Below are positions 1 to 9,082 of a DNA stretch of 60,986 nt, one piece after another. How positions within the stretch are numbered: the first letter of the stretch is position 1; each line of letters begins with the position of its first letter. Position numbers and translations under genes: made by a program. The stretch is from Desulfurococcaceae archaeon (GTDB taxonomy: Archaea; Thermoproteota; Thermoprotei_A; Sulfolobales; Ignisphaeraceae), in contig JAJHRF010000005.1 of the NCBI GenBank assembly GCA_020832925.1, positions 1 through 60,986 on the forward strand, given 5' to 3'. A model generated the notes under the pieces. It made no database searches, was not told where the DNA came from, and was given only the letters and a program-made list of their open reading frames with translations.

Positions 1-179
1 TCAGGTAACCCTAGTTTAGTCAAGATGCTCTTCAACTTCTTCTCCTGCTCACTTCTAATCCTTAACTCCTCTAACCTCCTAAGCATCTCCCCAAGCCTTC
101 TCCTATACTCAGTAATTAAATCATCTACACTTTTTATGATTTCGTTCAAATTAGCAAACTCTTTAACTATAGTAGACAA
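1..179 (-). CDS. Coiled-coil protein, N-terminal part (runs off window)
   Basis: An open frame on the minus strand begins with TTG at 179 and stays open to the window edge (59 codons seen). The product is rich in Glu, Arg, Lys and Leu with heptad-like spacing, so a coiled coil is likely. A GGTGA lies about 8 bases before the TTG, and an AT-rich TATA-like stretch (about 215-225) lies upstream on the minus strand. The family cannot be named from this piece. Confidence 0.6.
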   Translation of the reverse strand, partial: MSTIVKEFANLNEIIKSVDDLITEYRRRLGEMLRRLEELRIRSEQEKKLKSILTKLGLP

Positions 180-344
180 GACGTTTCACCAAACTTATAC
201 CTGTAGAGCAGAGATAAAAATATTTTGCTGGTACAACTCCTTTACCGCGATACTGTACAACAATGTGTTTAGCTAGAGCTGTTCTCTATAAAACCATAAA
301 TACTTTTATATACTCTTACCAAGAATAGTGTAGAGTTAAACTAG

Positions 345-1310
345 GTGTTGAAAATTATGTTTCTAGGTAGTGGAACATTTATAGAGATTGTTGAAGCAAG
401 GGTAAAAACATTACAACGTATCCTAAAAGACTATATAGATAAGAAGTTTACAGGCTACGTAATTTTTAGGAACGATGTTAGAGGTATATATGTATCCATA
501 GCTTTGATCAAAGGGTATTTAGCTGCATGTAGATCTGTTGATGAAGGGTCTGTTTATGAAGGTATAGAATGTTGTAGAACTGCTATGAAATACTTAAACT
601 TCCCTGAAGGCGTTGTTGAAGTATACGATACCTCATTCGAGACTATCGAGCTCGACATGGTCTTGTTTCCACTCTCTAGAGTAGAACGAGAAAATCCTCT
701 ATCAATTACTTTAGGAGCTAAGGTAGGGGTACCTAGAGAAGAAGTGACGATACCGCCTCCAGCACCCCAGATACCTACACCTCCAGTAACTCTTACAGCA
801 CCAGCTCCACAACCTCTACCAGTTGAAGAAGTTAAGCCTTCAACACCAGTTACACCGCCAAAGGAGGAAGTCGTAACGCAGGTCGCTATAACGAAAGAGA
901 TGCCTAGAGAAGAAGCTGTACAACCAATACCACAACCTACACCACCATCAGTAACCGTTGAGGTTGTCTCTGCGAAACCTGCGGAGATATCTCTATCTAG
1001 CGAATGCATAGATCCTGTAACTCTCTACATGGTTTTAAAGTCTGGTCAATTAATCGAAACAATTCAAAATCCTGTCTCCATCGAAGAAATTATCAATAAG
1101 ATCAAGACTATTGTAAAGGATAGGAAGCCTAGCTATGGTTATGTCAGTGGATATATAGAGAACATCGTTTTTAGAGCTCTATACGATTCTCAAAGCAATA
1201 ACATCTATATCGAGATAGAGAAAGAGGGTACAGCTGTTTGTGGTGATAATGCTAGAAAAGAACTAGAAGGTAAAACTATATCGGGTTTGAAGATATGGAT
1301 CGTGTCATAA
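345..1310 (+). CDS. Archaeal protein of unknown function with proline-rich linker (DUF2226-like)
   Basis: 321 residues in three parts. Residues 1-115 form an alpha/beta domain containing FTGYV and a glycine-rich turn, resembling the archaeal DUF2226 family. Residues about 125-220 are a Pro/Thr/Val-rich low-complexity linker. The last 90 residues form a second small alpha/beta domain. The start could be GTG 345, TTG 348 or ATG 357. A TATA box at about 306-313 puts transcription start near 335, so the leader is short. There is no signal peptide and no catalytic motif that I recognise. The family call is from general resemblance only. Confidence 0.75.
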   Translation: MLKIMFLGSGTFIEIVEARVKTLQRILKDYIDKKFTGYVIFRNDVRGIYVSIALIKGYLAACRSVDEGSVYEGIECCRTAMKYLNFPEGVVEVYDTSFETIELDMVLFPLSRVERENPLSITLGAKVGVPREEVTIPPPAPQIPTPPVTLTAPAPQPLPVEEVKPSTPVTPPKEEVVTQVAITKEMPREEAVQPIPQPTPPSVTVEVVSAKPAEISLSSECIDPVTLYMVLKSGQLIETIQNPVSIEEIINKIKTIVKDRKPSYGYVSGYIENIVFRALYDSQSNNIYIEIEKEGTAVCGDNARKELEGKTISGLKIWIVS

Positions 1311-1429
1311 GCTCATCCTAGGTATAGAGGTGTATAGGTCTAGCTACGGTATGGGATCCGGTATTGTGTTGTATAGTTGTTTATCTCCCGTTCTTTTAAA
1401 GAAATACTTCATCAATATTGTAGTAGAGG

Positions 1430-1792
1430 TTGATAAACTTGGTAAACATTTCGAGATACCTTGTGGAGAGACAGATAGTTGAAGTTGTTGAGAACGGTGT
1501 AGCGAAGGTTAATATCTTGAGAGAGCATGGTTTTACTAAAGGAGCTGAAGAAGAGCTTATATCGTCAATACTTACAACGCTTATACTTGTAAGAGCTTAC
1601 TGTATGTATTCATATCTTGAAGAAGATGTCTGCGTATCTGTAGAGAGAACACTTCTTCCTCTATACAGCCTGCTCATCAATATGCATAAAATTGATGTAG
1701 ATGTTAATCCAGGTTTACTAGAGTTTCTAAACAATATAACCGTTAAGAACTTCGTAAAGGAGGAGGCAGTCGAGGCTCAGGGAACTGCTTAG
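1430..1792 (+). CDS. Hypothetical helical protein
   Basis: 120 residues, mostly helical, with no membrane segment and no motif I recognise. The proposed TTG start overlaps an upstream GAGGT, which suits archaeal initiation, although a TATA box for a separate promoter is not clear. It follows the DUF2226-like gene by 119 bases on the same strand and may be co-transcribed. It ends 12 bases before the convergent metG stop. The function is unknown. Confidence 0.6.
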   Translation: MINLVNISRYLVERQIVEVVENGVAKVNILREHGFTKGAEEELISSILTTLILVRAYCMYSYLEEDVCVSVERTLLPLYSLLINMHKIDVDVNPGLLEFLNNITVKNFVKEEAVEAQGTA

Positions 1793-1804
1793 AAGTTATA
1801 TACT

Positions 1805-3307
1805 TCAACGTATTTTCTTGAAGAGTATGGGTGCTTCTTTAACTTCGTACCTATTTACATAGCCGATGTTGAATTGTTCTAAACCTTTCCGAATCTCTAC
1901 GTTTATAGCTTTGAATAACTTTGAGATAGTATTGGGCATTACTGGATATAGGAGGAGACTTATTAACCTGATAGCTTCGAGAGCTGTATAGATAATAGGC
2001 TTCGGGTTTGGGGTTCTCCAAGGCTCTTTCTTATTAAGATACGCATTAGCTTCGTGAGATATTTCAAGAGCATGTTTAACAGCTTCAGACACTAACAACT
2101 CGTTGTAGCTTTTCAATGCTTTGTTTTTCAGGTTCTCCAAAACTTCAACAAATTCTTTATCTAGATCTCTATCAATAACTCCGTTGAGGAATTTTTGAGC
2201 TAATACTGTTACTCTTCTAACCAGATTTCCAAAGTTGTTCACGAGATCGTTGGTGTATATCTCGTCATATATATCCCAAGAAACTTCGCTATCCTTATCA
2301 TAATTAGCTATCCTCGCTATAATGAATCTCACAACCTCCGGGTTTTCATATCGTTTAACCATATCGTCTATAGATACAACATTTCCGAGGGATTTACCCA
2401 TCTTCTGCCCTTTAAACGTTAGGTATGCATGAACAACTAAACTCTTGGGCGGAGGTATACCTAGCATAGCTAGTAGTGAAAACCATACAGCTGTATGGAA
2501 CCATAGAATATCCTTGCCTATGAACTGTATAGAGTTTCTCCAGAAGTTCTCGAATTTCTTGAGATCCTTTGGATAACCTATACCTGTTAGATAGTTCAGT
2601 AAAGCGTCTATCCATACATAAGTTGTATAGTCGCTATCGAATGGTAGTTCTATACCCCAGTACACTCTAGATTTAGGCCTTGAAATAGCTATATCTTGGA
2701 GACCCTCAGCTTCTATCTTGCCTAAAACTTCTTCTGCGTACTGTTTAGGGAAAACAACGTTGCCTTCTCTAAGAATTTTAACTACGTAATCTTTGAACTG
2801 TGATAGCTTTAAGAAGTACGCTTCTTCCTCTATGAACTCTAGAGGTCTTCGATGTACAGGGCATGTAGGCTTCCCATTCTCAACTATATACTCTTTTTCT
2901 GTAAAGTACTTCTCGCATCCAGCACAATACCAACCTCTGTAAATACCTTTATATACATAGCCTTTTCTATACAACTCGTTAAGCACATATTTAACGGTCT
3001 TCTCATGATCTCTATCTGTTGTCCTTATGAACCTGCTATACTCTATATTGAGAAGATTCCAGTACTCTACGAAAAATCTGGACATCTCATCAACAAACTG
3101 ATTAGGTGTTAAACCTCGTTTCTCAGCTTCTCTCTGTAGTTTCAAACCATGTTCATCTGTACCTGTTAAAAAGAATGTTTCGCAACCTAGAAGTTTAAAC
3201 CATCTCGAAACTATATCAGCTAAAACAGTTGTATAGGCGTGACCTAGATGAGGTTTATCGTTTGGATAGTATATGGGTGTTGTTATGTACACTCTGCAAA
3301 TATTCAT
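1805..3307 (-). CDS. metG: Methionyl-tRNA synthetase
   Basis: Cytosolic class I synthetase that charges tRNA-Met. The start chosen gives MNICRVYITTPIYYPN, the normal family N-terminus. HLGH (the HIGH motif) is at about residue 20, a CxxC...CPxH zinc knuckle at about 125-145, and KMGKS near residue 302. At 500 residues it has the catalytic core and anticodon-binding helices but no C-terminal EMAP-type tRNA-binding domain. An upstream in-frame ATG at 3349 exists, but the TATA box at 3364-3372 places transcription start near 3342, inside that extension. An AGGTG precedes ATG 3307. It is transcribed divergently from pyk. Confidence 0.95.
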   Translation of the reverse strand: MNICRVYITTPIYYPNDKPHLGHAYTTVLADIVSRWFKLLGCETFFLTGTDEHGLKLQREAEKRGLTPNQFVDEMSRFFVEYWNLLNIEYSRFIRTTDRDHEKTVKYVLNELYRKGYVYKGIYRGWYCAGCEKYFTEKEYIVENGKPTCPVHRRPLEFIEEEAYFLKLSQFKDYVVKILREGNVVFPKQYAEEVLGKIEAEGLQDIAISRPKSRVYWGIELPFDSDYTTYVWIDALLNYLTGIGYPKDLKKFENFWRNSIQFIGKDILWFHTAVWFSLLAMLGIPPPKSLVVHAYLTFKGQKMGKSLGNVVSIDDMVKRYENPEVVRFIIARIANYDKDSEVSWDIYDEIYTNDLVNNFGNLVRRVTVLAQKFLNGVIDRDLDKEFVEVLENLKNKALKSYNELLVSEAVKHALEISHEANAYLNKKEPWRTPNPKPIIYTALEAIRLISLLLYPVMPNTISKLFKAINVEIRKGLEQFNIGYVNRYEVKEAPILFKKIR

Positions 3308-3471
3308 AAATTTAGCACCTGTAAATCTTGAAAAACTTGCTACAAACATAACCCTGCTTAAAGATTTAAATACTGATTACATCTTTGTAAACGATGTTTA
3401 TTGATAACGAAGATTTTAATAGCTTAGACACTGTAATAGTAGTAGCCTCGTATTAATGATCATCAGTCGAG

Positions 3472-4878
3472 ATGGAGATTATGTATGTTAAGAAGGTAGT
3501 CTCGATCGGACCTAGCTCTGGAAATTTCGAGATAGTAAAGGCTATGGCTGAAATAGGTGTAGATGGGTTTAGGATAAATTTTGCTCACGGATCGCCTGAA
3601 GAATGGCGGAAATACGTCGAGATGATTAGAAAAGCCGAATCGGAGCTGGGGAAACCTCTAGCTTTAATTGGGGATATGCCGGGGACTTCGATAAGGATTG
3701 GAGAGCTCAAGGAACCTATAGTTGTTAAGAAAGGCGATACCCTTAAGTTTGTACTAGGGTTATCAGCTGAGGAAGCTAAAGTTGTGCCCGTACCCATTAG
3801 GAAGTTCTTCGAAATCATCGATGTAGGAGACACCCTTGTTATGGATGATGGGAAAACGAGATTACAGGTAATAGATAGAGGTTCTAGTTATATCGAAGCT
3901 TTAGCTCTTAACGATGCCGTTATAAAATCTAGGAAAACTATTATCATATCAGGTAAAGAGCTTGATCTTCCGATACTAAGCGAGAGAGATAAATCTTACC
4001 TAAAGTTTGCAGTAGAAAACGATTTCGATTACATAGGTTTAAGCTATGTTAGAACTCCTGAGGATGTCGAGATGGTGAAAGAGGTGTTAAAGAGGATGGG
4101 GAAAGATATCGGTATAATATCTAAGATTGAAACTAGGAGTGCTGTAAAGAACTTGAAGGGTATTATCGATGTAAGCGATGTTGTTCTGGTCGCACGAGGA
4201 GATCTAGGTATGAATTTCGGTTTAGAAGAGATACACTCGCTCCAGAAATACATAGTAGAGAAATGCCTTGAAATGAGAACCCCTGTAATAGTGGCTACCC
4301 AACTACTAGAATCTATGATTGAGAATCCTATCCCTACGAGAGCCGAGGTAGTTGATATCACAGTAGCTGTTGAGATGGGTGTAGATGCTTTAATGCTCGC
4401 AGGCGAAACATCTATCGGTAAGTACCCTTTAGAAGCTGTTCAATGGCTTAAAAAGATATCTGATAGAGCTGAAGCAAATCTAGATAAATTCATAGACAAA
4501 GTTATAGCTAAAGCTAGGGATAAGCTAGAGGATATAAGGGAGAAATTTGCTAAAGGAGTTCTAGAGTTAGCTGAAGATCTTGGAGGAAAACTACTTGTAT
4601 TCAGTATGCATGGAAATACTGCTAGAAGGATCTCCTCATTAAAACCGAGGATCCCTGTCTACGTAGCATCACCTGATATACGTGTACTTAGGAGATTATC
4701 GATATTATGGGGTTTGAGCACCATACATGTAGAAGCTAAAGATTACGAAGAAGGTTTGAGGAAAACCCTTGAGAAAGCTGTGAATTTGAACCTCTTAAGC
4801 TATGGAGAACTAGCAATCCTTACATATGGTCTTAGAGAACCTAAACAACATATTGAGATCCTTAGAGTAGAGTCCTAG
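3472..4878 (+). CDS. pyk: Pyruvate kinase
   Basis: Converts phosphoenolpyruvate and ADP to pyruvate and ATP, the last step of glycolysis. The 468 residues contain the N-terminal IGPSS strand, RINFAHG (usually RxNFSHG), the catalytic lysine in SKIETR (about residue 216), the metal-binding ARGDLG and the signature MLAGETSIGKYP near residue 307. A C-terminal regulatory domain follows. The Ser to Ala change in the NFSHG loop is mild. The gene is a single unit, divergent from metG, and its stop lies 13 bases from the convergent VWA gene. Confidence 0.95.
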   Translation: MEIMYVKKVVSIGPSSGNFEIVKAMAEIGVDGFRINFAHGSPEEWRKYVEMIRKAESELGKPLALIGDMPGTSIRIGELKEPIVVKKGDTLKFVLGLSAEEAKVVPVPIRKFFEIIDVGDTLVMDDGKTRLQVIDRGSSYIEALALNDAVIKSRKTIIISGKELDLPILSERDKSYLKFAVENDFDYIGLSYVRTPEDVEMVKEVLKRMGKDIGIISKIETRSAVKNLKGIIDVSDVVLVARGDLGMNFGLEEIHSLQKYIVEKCLEMRTPVIVATQLLESMIENPIPTRAEVVDITVAVEMGVDALMLAGETSIGKYPLEAVQWLKKISDRAEANLDKFIDKVIAKARDKLEDIREKFAKGVLELAEDLGGKLLVFSMHGNTARRISSLKPRIPVYVASPDIRVLRRLSILWGLSTIHVEAKDYEEGLRKTLEKAVNLNLLSYGELAILTYGLREPKQHIEILRVES

Positions 4879-4891
4879 TCGAAACAAGGTC

Positions 4892-6211
4892 TCAATCGCT
4901 TGCCTCAATAACGCTTAACATCTCTTTCGCGGATAAGTTTACGACTTTAAAGTACTTATAGCTTATCTCCTTGAGATCGGCGTTATCTCCCATAATCATA
5001 ACCGATATCAACCTCGCTTTCGCGTAGGCAAGCGATTTCTTTACTAAGCTTTTTGCGATCCTGTCTTCTCCATCCGTTATCAATACTATATCACTTACAT
5101 CCTTAGATATACTCTTCGCAATATCGTTACAAGCTGTTATAATGGATTTCGATATATCAGTTCCACCTCCATTTCTTATAGACGCTATATACTCGATAAC
5201 CTTGAGTATATCTGAAGGCTTTGCCCTCACCTTAATCTTCATCACTTTGTAAGGTTCTGAATCAAAGAACCTTATGTAGAAAGGTCTTTTCTCACTTCTA
5301 CACCTCATGAGGAGAGCTAGAGCTGTAGCTTTCGCCCAGAGGATCTTATTCCCATCCATACTCCCAGATTTATCTAGTAAAACATATATAGGGCCTATAG
5401 ACATATGTAAGACTTTGTTGTAGAGTATGAGCTTGCTTTCAGCAAGCTTTGCATAGAGGTATATACTTGGGTAAGCGAGTTCCGTAGGAACTATTCTCTC
5501 TATATCTGAACCGATGGTATAACCCTCTATCTCTCCCCTCTGATACGGTATCTTCTTCTTTATAATACTCCTTACATCGGGTATCCTCATCAAGAACTTG
5601 AGGATGTTCTTGATATCTGTATTCTTAACTAGTTTCAACGTCTTTACAACATCGTCATCAAGATCTAAAGTGTGCCCAACACCAGCTGTATAACCTTGGA
5701 TAAAGTGCTGCAATTCTTTAATTGTTTCAGCATGCTCCATAGTTTTCCTCAAAGCATTTTTAACAACTGTTCTTAAATCCTTTGTCTTCTTCCCCTCGCC
5801 CTCGCTTTCCTCTTGAGGCTGGTCCTGGGGACCTCCACCTGCTTTCCCTACCCCCATCTGACCTCTTTGCTCTTCCTCTGACTTCAACTCCTCTAACAAG
5901 TTCATGAGGAAGAGGGTTCCTATAGCTGTCGATGTAAATGCATCCGCAATCGTATAGTATCTCAACCTCTTGAACTCTTCATCGTTTAAAGCTGTTTTTA
6001 TAGTCTCGTAATGCTCTATATTCGTTAAACTTACTTTACCTATATCCTCTACGATAGGCCACGGTAGGTATAAAGAGTAGTACACATCTATAGCTAGATC
6101 GAGTTTTACTTCAGCCTGGGGTACAAGTTTTTTAAGGTTATCTACGATCTTCTGACCTCTATACCTAACAACAGGATCTTGGTAATCGATGTTCTTTAAA
6201 ACCCCTGGCAT
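4892..6211 (-). CDS. VWA-domain protein, ViaA/CoxE-like partner of MoxR ATPase
   Basis: 439 residues. The N-terminal half is helical and includes a Gly/Gln/Glu-rich linker at about residues 115-150. The C-terminal half is a von Willebrand A domain whose MIDAS motif DKSGSM is near residue 284, with downstream Thr and Asp positions (GGGTD, ITDGED) that complete the metal site. It follows the MoxR ATPase gene by 8 bases. This pairing is the RavA-ViaA type seen in bacteria and archaea, linked to chaperone-like maturation of metal or redox enzymes. The client here is unknown. Confidence 0.85.
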   Translation of the reverse strand: MPGVLKNIDYQDPVVRYRGQKIVDNLKKLVPQAEVKLDLAIDVYYSLYLPWPIVEDIGKVSLTNIEHYETIKTALNDEEFKRLRYYTIADAFTSTAIGTLFLMNLLEELKSEEEQRGQMGVGKAGGGPQDQPQEESEGEGKKTKDLRTVVKNALRKTMEHAETIKELQHFIQGYTAGVGHTLDLDDDVVKTLKLVKNTDIKNILKFLMRIPDVRSIIKKKIPYQRGEIEGYTIGSDIERIVPTELAYPSIYLYAKLAESKLILYNKVLHMSIGPIYVLLDKSGSMDGNKILWAKATALALLMRCRSEKRPFYIRFFDSEPYKVMKIKVRAKPSDILKVIEYIASIRNGGGTDISKSIITACNDIAKSISKDVSDIVLITDGEDRIAKSLVKKSLAYAKARLISVMIMGDNADLKEISYKYFKVVNLSAKEMLSVIEASD

Positions 6212-6219
6212 TGTCTAGC

Positions 6220-7392
6220 CTATCTACCCTCAATTTTCTGCCTAATCTTGTTTAGAACCTCGTTTATATCTTCAACAACTTCTGCAACCTTCTTATGAAC
6301 TTTTTCGTCGTTGGCTTCTCTAGCCATAGCTAAGACTCTGTCCCTCGTAGACTCTAGATCTCTGTAAATCTCTAGTAATCTGTACTCAACAAATCTAGAG
6401 GTTACGTTGGGGAAAGAGAGTATATAGTTGTAAACCTCTCTCACGTTCTTCTGGATCTCTTCCAATTCTCTAAGGTATTTATATGCTGTCTTAAGCTCCT
6501 CCGACAATATTATGTTTACTCTCTCGAAATCGTCTATATCTCTAGGAGCTACAAACTTCAGTACAACAAGATCTTCTTCAGTTACTGTCAATCTTCCGTT
6601 TAGAACAGCGTGAGCAGCTATAACCTTGAGAGCTTTACCTTTCCTCCTATCTGTTAGATGTATATTCTTTGACTCAAATATAGAGAATAACTTGAGGAGC
6701 TTGTTCTCAATGGGCGATAGATCTACATCGAATACTATTTTATGCAGTTCTTCGAGAACCCCTTTATCTATCTTTATACCTGGTTTCCCATAACCAAACC
6801 TCTCTATATTCCATGCATACCTAAGCAGATCTCTCCACATATCTTCTGAAACAGGTTTTACGTAATGTCTTAGGAGGAATCTATCGTACAGAGCTTCCAG
6901 CTCTGGATCTTCTGGAACTTCGTTACTCGCCCCAAACAAGCTCCACAAAGCTACCTTTATCTCTGTGTAACCATCGTAGAAAACCCTCTCGTTCATTATG
7001 GTCAGCAAGGTGTTGAGTATAGCTGAATTCGCTTTAAAGATCTCGTCAAGAAACACTATCTCCGCCTCTGGGAGCTTATTGGTTATGATCCTAACATACT
7101 TCCCATCTTTCAATGCATTTATATCAAGAGGACCAAAGAGTTCTGCAGGCTCTGTATATCTAGTCAATAAATACATGAAACACTTCATGTTCAGGATCTC
7201 GGCGGTTTTACGGATAAGCGCACTTTTAGCTGTACCCGGCTCACCTATTAGAACAGCGTGTTCTTTCGTTAGTAGAGCTAGTAGTATCACCCTAGCCTCT
7301 TCTTCCCTTCCAACGAAAGGCTTAGTCAACTCAGTTAAGATTCTTGGTGGTATCTTGAGCAGTTCTTCATTCTTAACATTTGGGGAATTCAC
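6220..7392 (-). CDS. MoxR/RavA-family AAA+ ATPase
   Basis: 390 residues. Walker A is GEPGTAKS at about residue 49. Walker B with the adjacent AAA+ sensor region is FLDEIFKAN near residue 110, followed by the MoxR-type LLTIMNER. The C-terminal third is a helical lid and coiled coil (about residues 300-390). The GTG start is preceded by GAGGT. It is the first gene of a two-gene unit with the VWA protein downstream, so the two probably form a complex. MoxR ATPases remodel or load cofactors into protein partners; which partner is served here cannot be told from the sequence. Confidence 0.88.
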   Translation of the reverse strand: MNSPNVKNEELLKIPPRILTELTKPFVGREEEARVILLALLTKEHAVLIGEPGTAKSALIRKTAEILNMKCFMYLLTRYTEPAELFGPLDINALKDGKYVRIITNKLPEAEIVFLDEIFKANSAILNTLLTIMNERVFYDGYTEIKVALWSLFGASNEVPEDPELEALYDRFLLRHYVKPVSEDMWRDLLRYAWNIERFGYGKPGIKIDKGVLEELHKIVFDVDLSPIENKLLKLFSIFESKNIHLTDRRKGKALKVIAAHAVLNGRLTVTEEDLVVLKFVAPRDIDDFERVNIILSEELKTAYKYLRELEEIQKNVREVYNYILSFPNVTSRFVEYRLLEIYRDLESTRDRVLAMAREANDEKVHKKVAEVVEDINEVLNKIRQKIEGR

Positions 7393-7436
7393 AGCAGTTA
7401 CCTCTTGTCTGCCGCTACTAGCTGTACTAATTTATT

Positions 7437-9005
7437 TCAGCAACGTAGTATATATGTTAATAACTCTAAATCGTATAATATACGTCTATAACATTCGTCT
7501 CTGCCCATCTCAATACCTTGCGGAAGATATACCACATCGTCTAGGCACATCATGTAGAAGATCTTCTCATAGATCTCTTCTCCTCGATAGATGGATTTTG
7601 GAATATATGCAGAGGTAATGATTCTATGAAGTGTTTGTAGCGTGTTCAACACTTTAGAATAATCGTCACAGTCTAGAAGCCCCTTAATTATTTTATGTAA
7701 ATAGAAAAGATTTTCAAGGGTATTCAGACCCAGAGCAAGTTCTTTAACAAGAGTTTTAACTCCGAGACCTAAAACATTCCTTAATAACCTACCTCTGTAA
7801 ATTTCGTGATACATCTTGACTAGAACATAGATCTTATTCACAATGTTATCTATGAGCCCCAGATCTATTCTATGGATAAGATCTACACTATCCAGCGTAC
7901 TATGGTATATACCGTCCTTAACAATGTCGTAGTAGTTGTGAATAGTTATACTAGGTAAACCTATTAATGTGAAAGAGAAGGAATCGAATAGCATGCTATC
8001 ATGCTCTATATCCTTATCATCAACCCCTATCCTCATGAGCATCCCCCTAGCGAGGAGATTAGATGTCGAGAATCTCACCTTATTCCCATATATAACGTCA
8101 AGATTTATAACAAGACCTACCTCGTTGAAGATCTTCTCAATATTTTTAACAACATGGTATCTAGAACCGACGAGCCAGTAGAAAGAGGATAGAGGATTAG
8201 GAAAACCTTCTTCAGCTGTGAAAAAAGCTAGAGTAATGCTAACACCAGCTAGTTTTTCGAGAATTTTCGACGATACTAAATTTACAAGCACTGCTATACC
8301 TAGAGAATCGTCTACTAAACTATTAAACCATTTATCGTGATGTGCTGTTAAATAGATAGTGCCTACATCCTTCCCATTGACTTCAGCTAAAATATTGAAT
8401 CCGTAAGATTGATCTAGAGAGGACCTAGCAGTAATACGAATCGATTTACTCTTCATAGATCTCAGCTTTAAACCTGTTGAATACGCAATATGTATAGCCG
8501 GGATCTTCGGTGGTGGGAGAGTGCTATACCTCGATATCACGTCATCTAGGGAAACTATTCTTCTCAACGTATCCATTCTATCTATAAAAACTATAGCTAC
8601 AGGGTTAAAAGATCTCAATACGTAGGAGTATACCGCTACGTAATTAGGATCTTCAATATCCTCAATAACTACTACCTTATCCTCAATAGTTTTAGAGAGC
8701 TTCGCTATATCGCTGAATCTTTTAACGAAGACTATATCCTCAGTCATTACCTCTGTATCGGTAGAGCCGCTGTATGGAGGGTGTAGAGAGCATCTATATA
8801 GAACTCCGTCGATTTCTATAACACATAGATCTTCAGTCCACGATAAGACTTCTACAGGCTCTATAACTATGTTATCCACGTAGTTCTCTACAAACATTTT
8901 TATAATTTCAATCACTTGTTTCTCTCTAGATGTACCTGCAATAACATCCCCAAACCTGGTCAAGCTCGATGCTAAACTGATTACATTTCTCGCTATACTA
9001 TCCAT
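7437..9005 (-). CDS. M28-family zinc peptidase (aminopeptidase-like)
   Basis: 522 residues. The metal-binding pattern of M28 peptidases is visible: AHHDKW near residue 218, VDDSLG about 12 residues later, TAEEG near residue 263 (catalytic and bridging Glu), and YHSTLD near residue 368 for the last His ligand. An N-terminal protease-associated-type insert (about residues 90-190) precedes the core. There is no clear signal peptide, so it probably acts in the cytosol. The ATG start has GGTGA four bases upstream. The gene lies 44 bases upstream of the MoxR gene on the same strand, but a functional link is only a guess. Confidence 0.8.
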   Translation of the reverse strand: MDSIARNVISLASSLTRFGDVIAGTSREKQVIEIIKMFVENYVDNIVIEPVEVLSWTEDLCVIEIDGVLYRCSLHPPYSGSTDTEVMTEDIVFVKRFSDIAKLSKTIEDKVVVIEDIEDPNYVAVYSYVLRSFNPVAIVFIDRMDTLRRIVSLDDVISRYSTLPPPKIPAIHIAYSTGLKLRSMKSKSIRITARSSLDQSYGFNILAEVNGKDVGTIYLTAHHDKWFNSLVDDSLGIAVLVNLVSSKILEKLAGVSITLAFFTAEEGFPNPLSSFYWLVGSRYHVVKNIEKIFNEVGLVINLDVIYGNKVRFSTSNLLARGMLMRIGVDDKDIEHDSMLFDSFSFTLIGLPSITIHNYYDIVKDGIYHSTLDSVDLIHRIDLGLIDNIVNKIYVLVKMYHEIYRGRLLRNVLGLGVKTLVKELALGLNTLENLFYLHKIIKGLLDCDDYSKVLNTLQTLHRIITSAYIPKSIYRGEEIYEKIFYMMCLDDVVYLPQGIEMGRDECYRRILYDLELLTYILRC

Positions 9006-9082
9006 AACGTCACCTTGTCAAGAACTTTTACCTTAAATACCTCAGCTACAAACTATTAAGACTAATCGAGATTAAAACGTCA

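Noticed and set aside
25-276. Plus-strand frame of 83 codons
   Set aside because: It lies mainly opposite the coiled-coil gene and its promoter. The Ser/Leu-rich translation is what antisense of a Glu/Lys/Leu-rich coding strand gives.
554-1009. Minus-strand frame of 151 codons
   Set aside because: It is antisense to the proline-rich linker gene. The Gly/Thr/Ser-rich product mirrors the Pro/Ala/Val codons of the true frame.
3420-3471. TGATGATC on the minus strand between metG and pyk
   Set aside because: No D box is present. The segment is explained by two divergent promoters.
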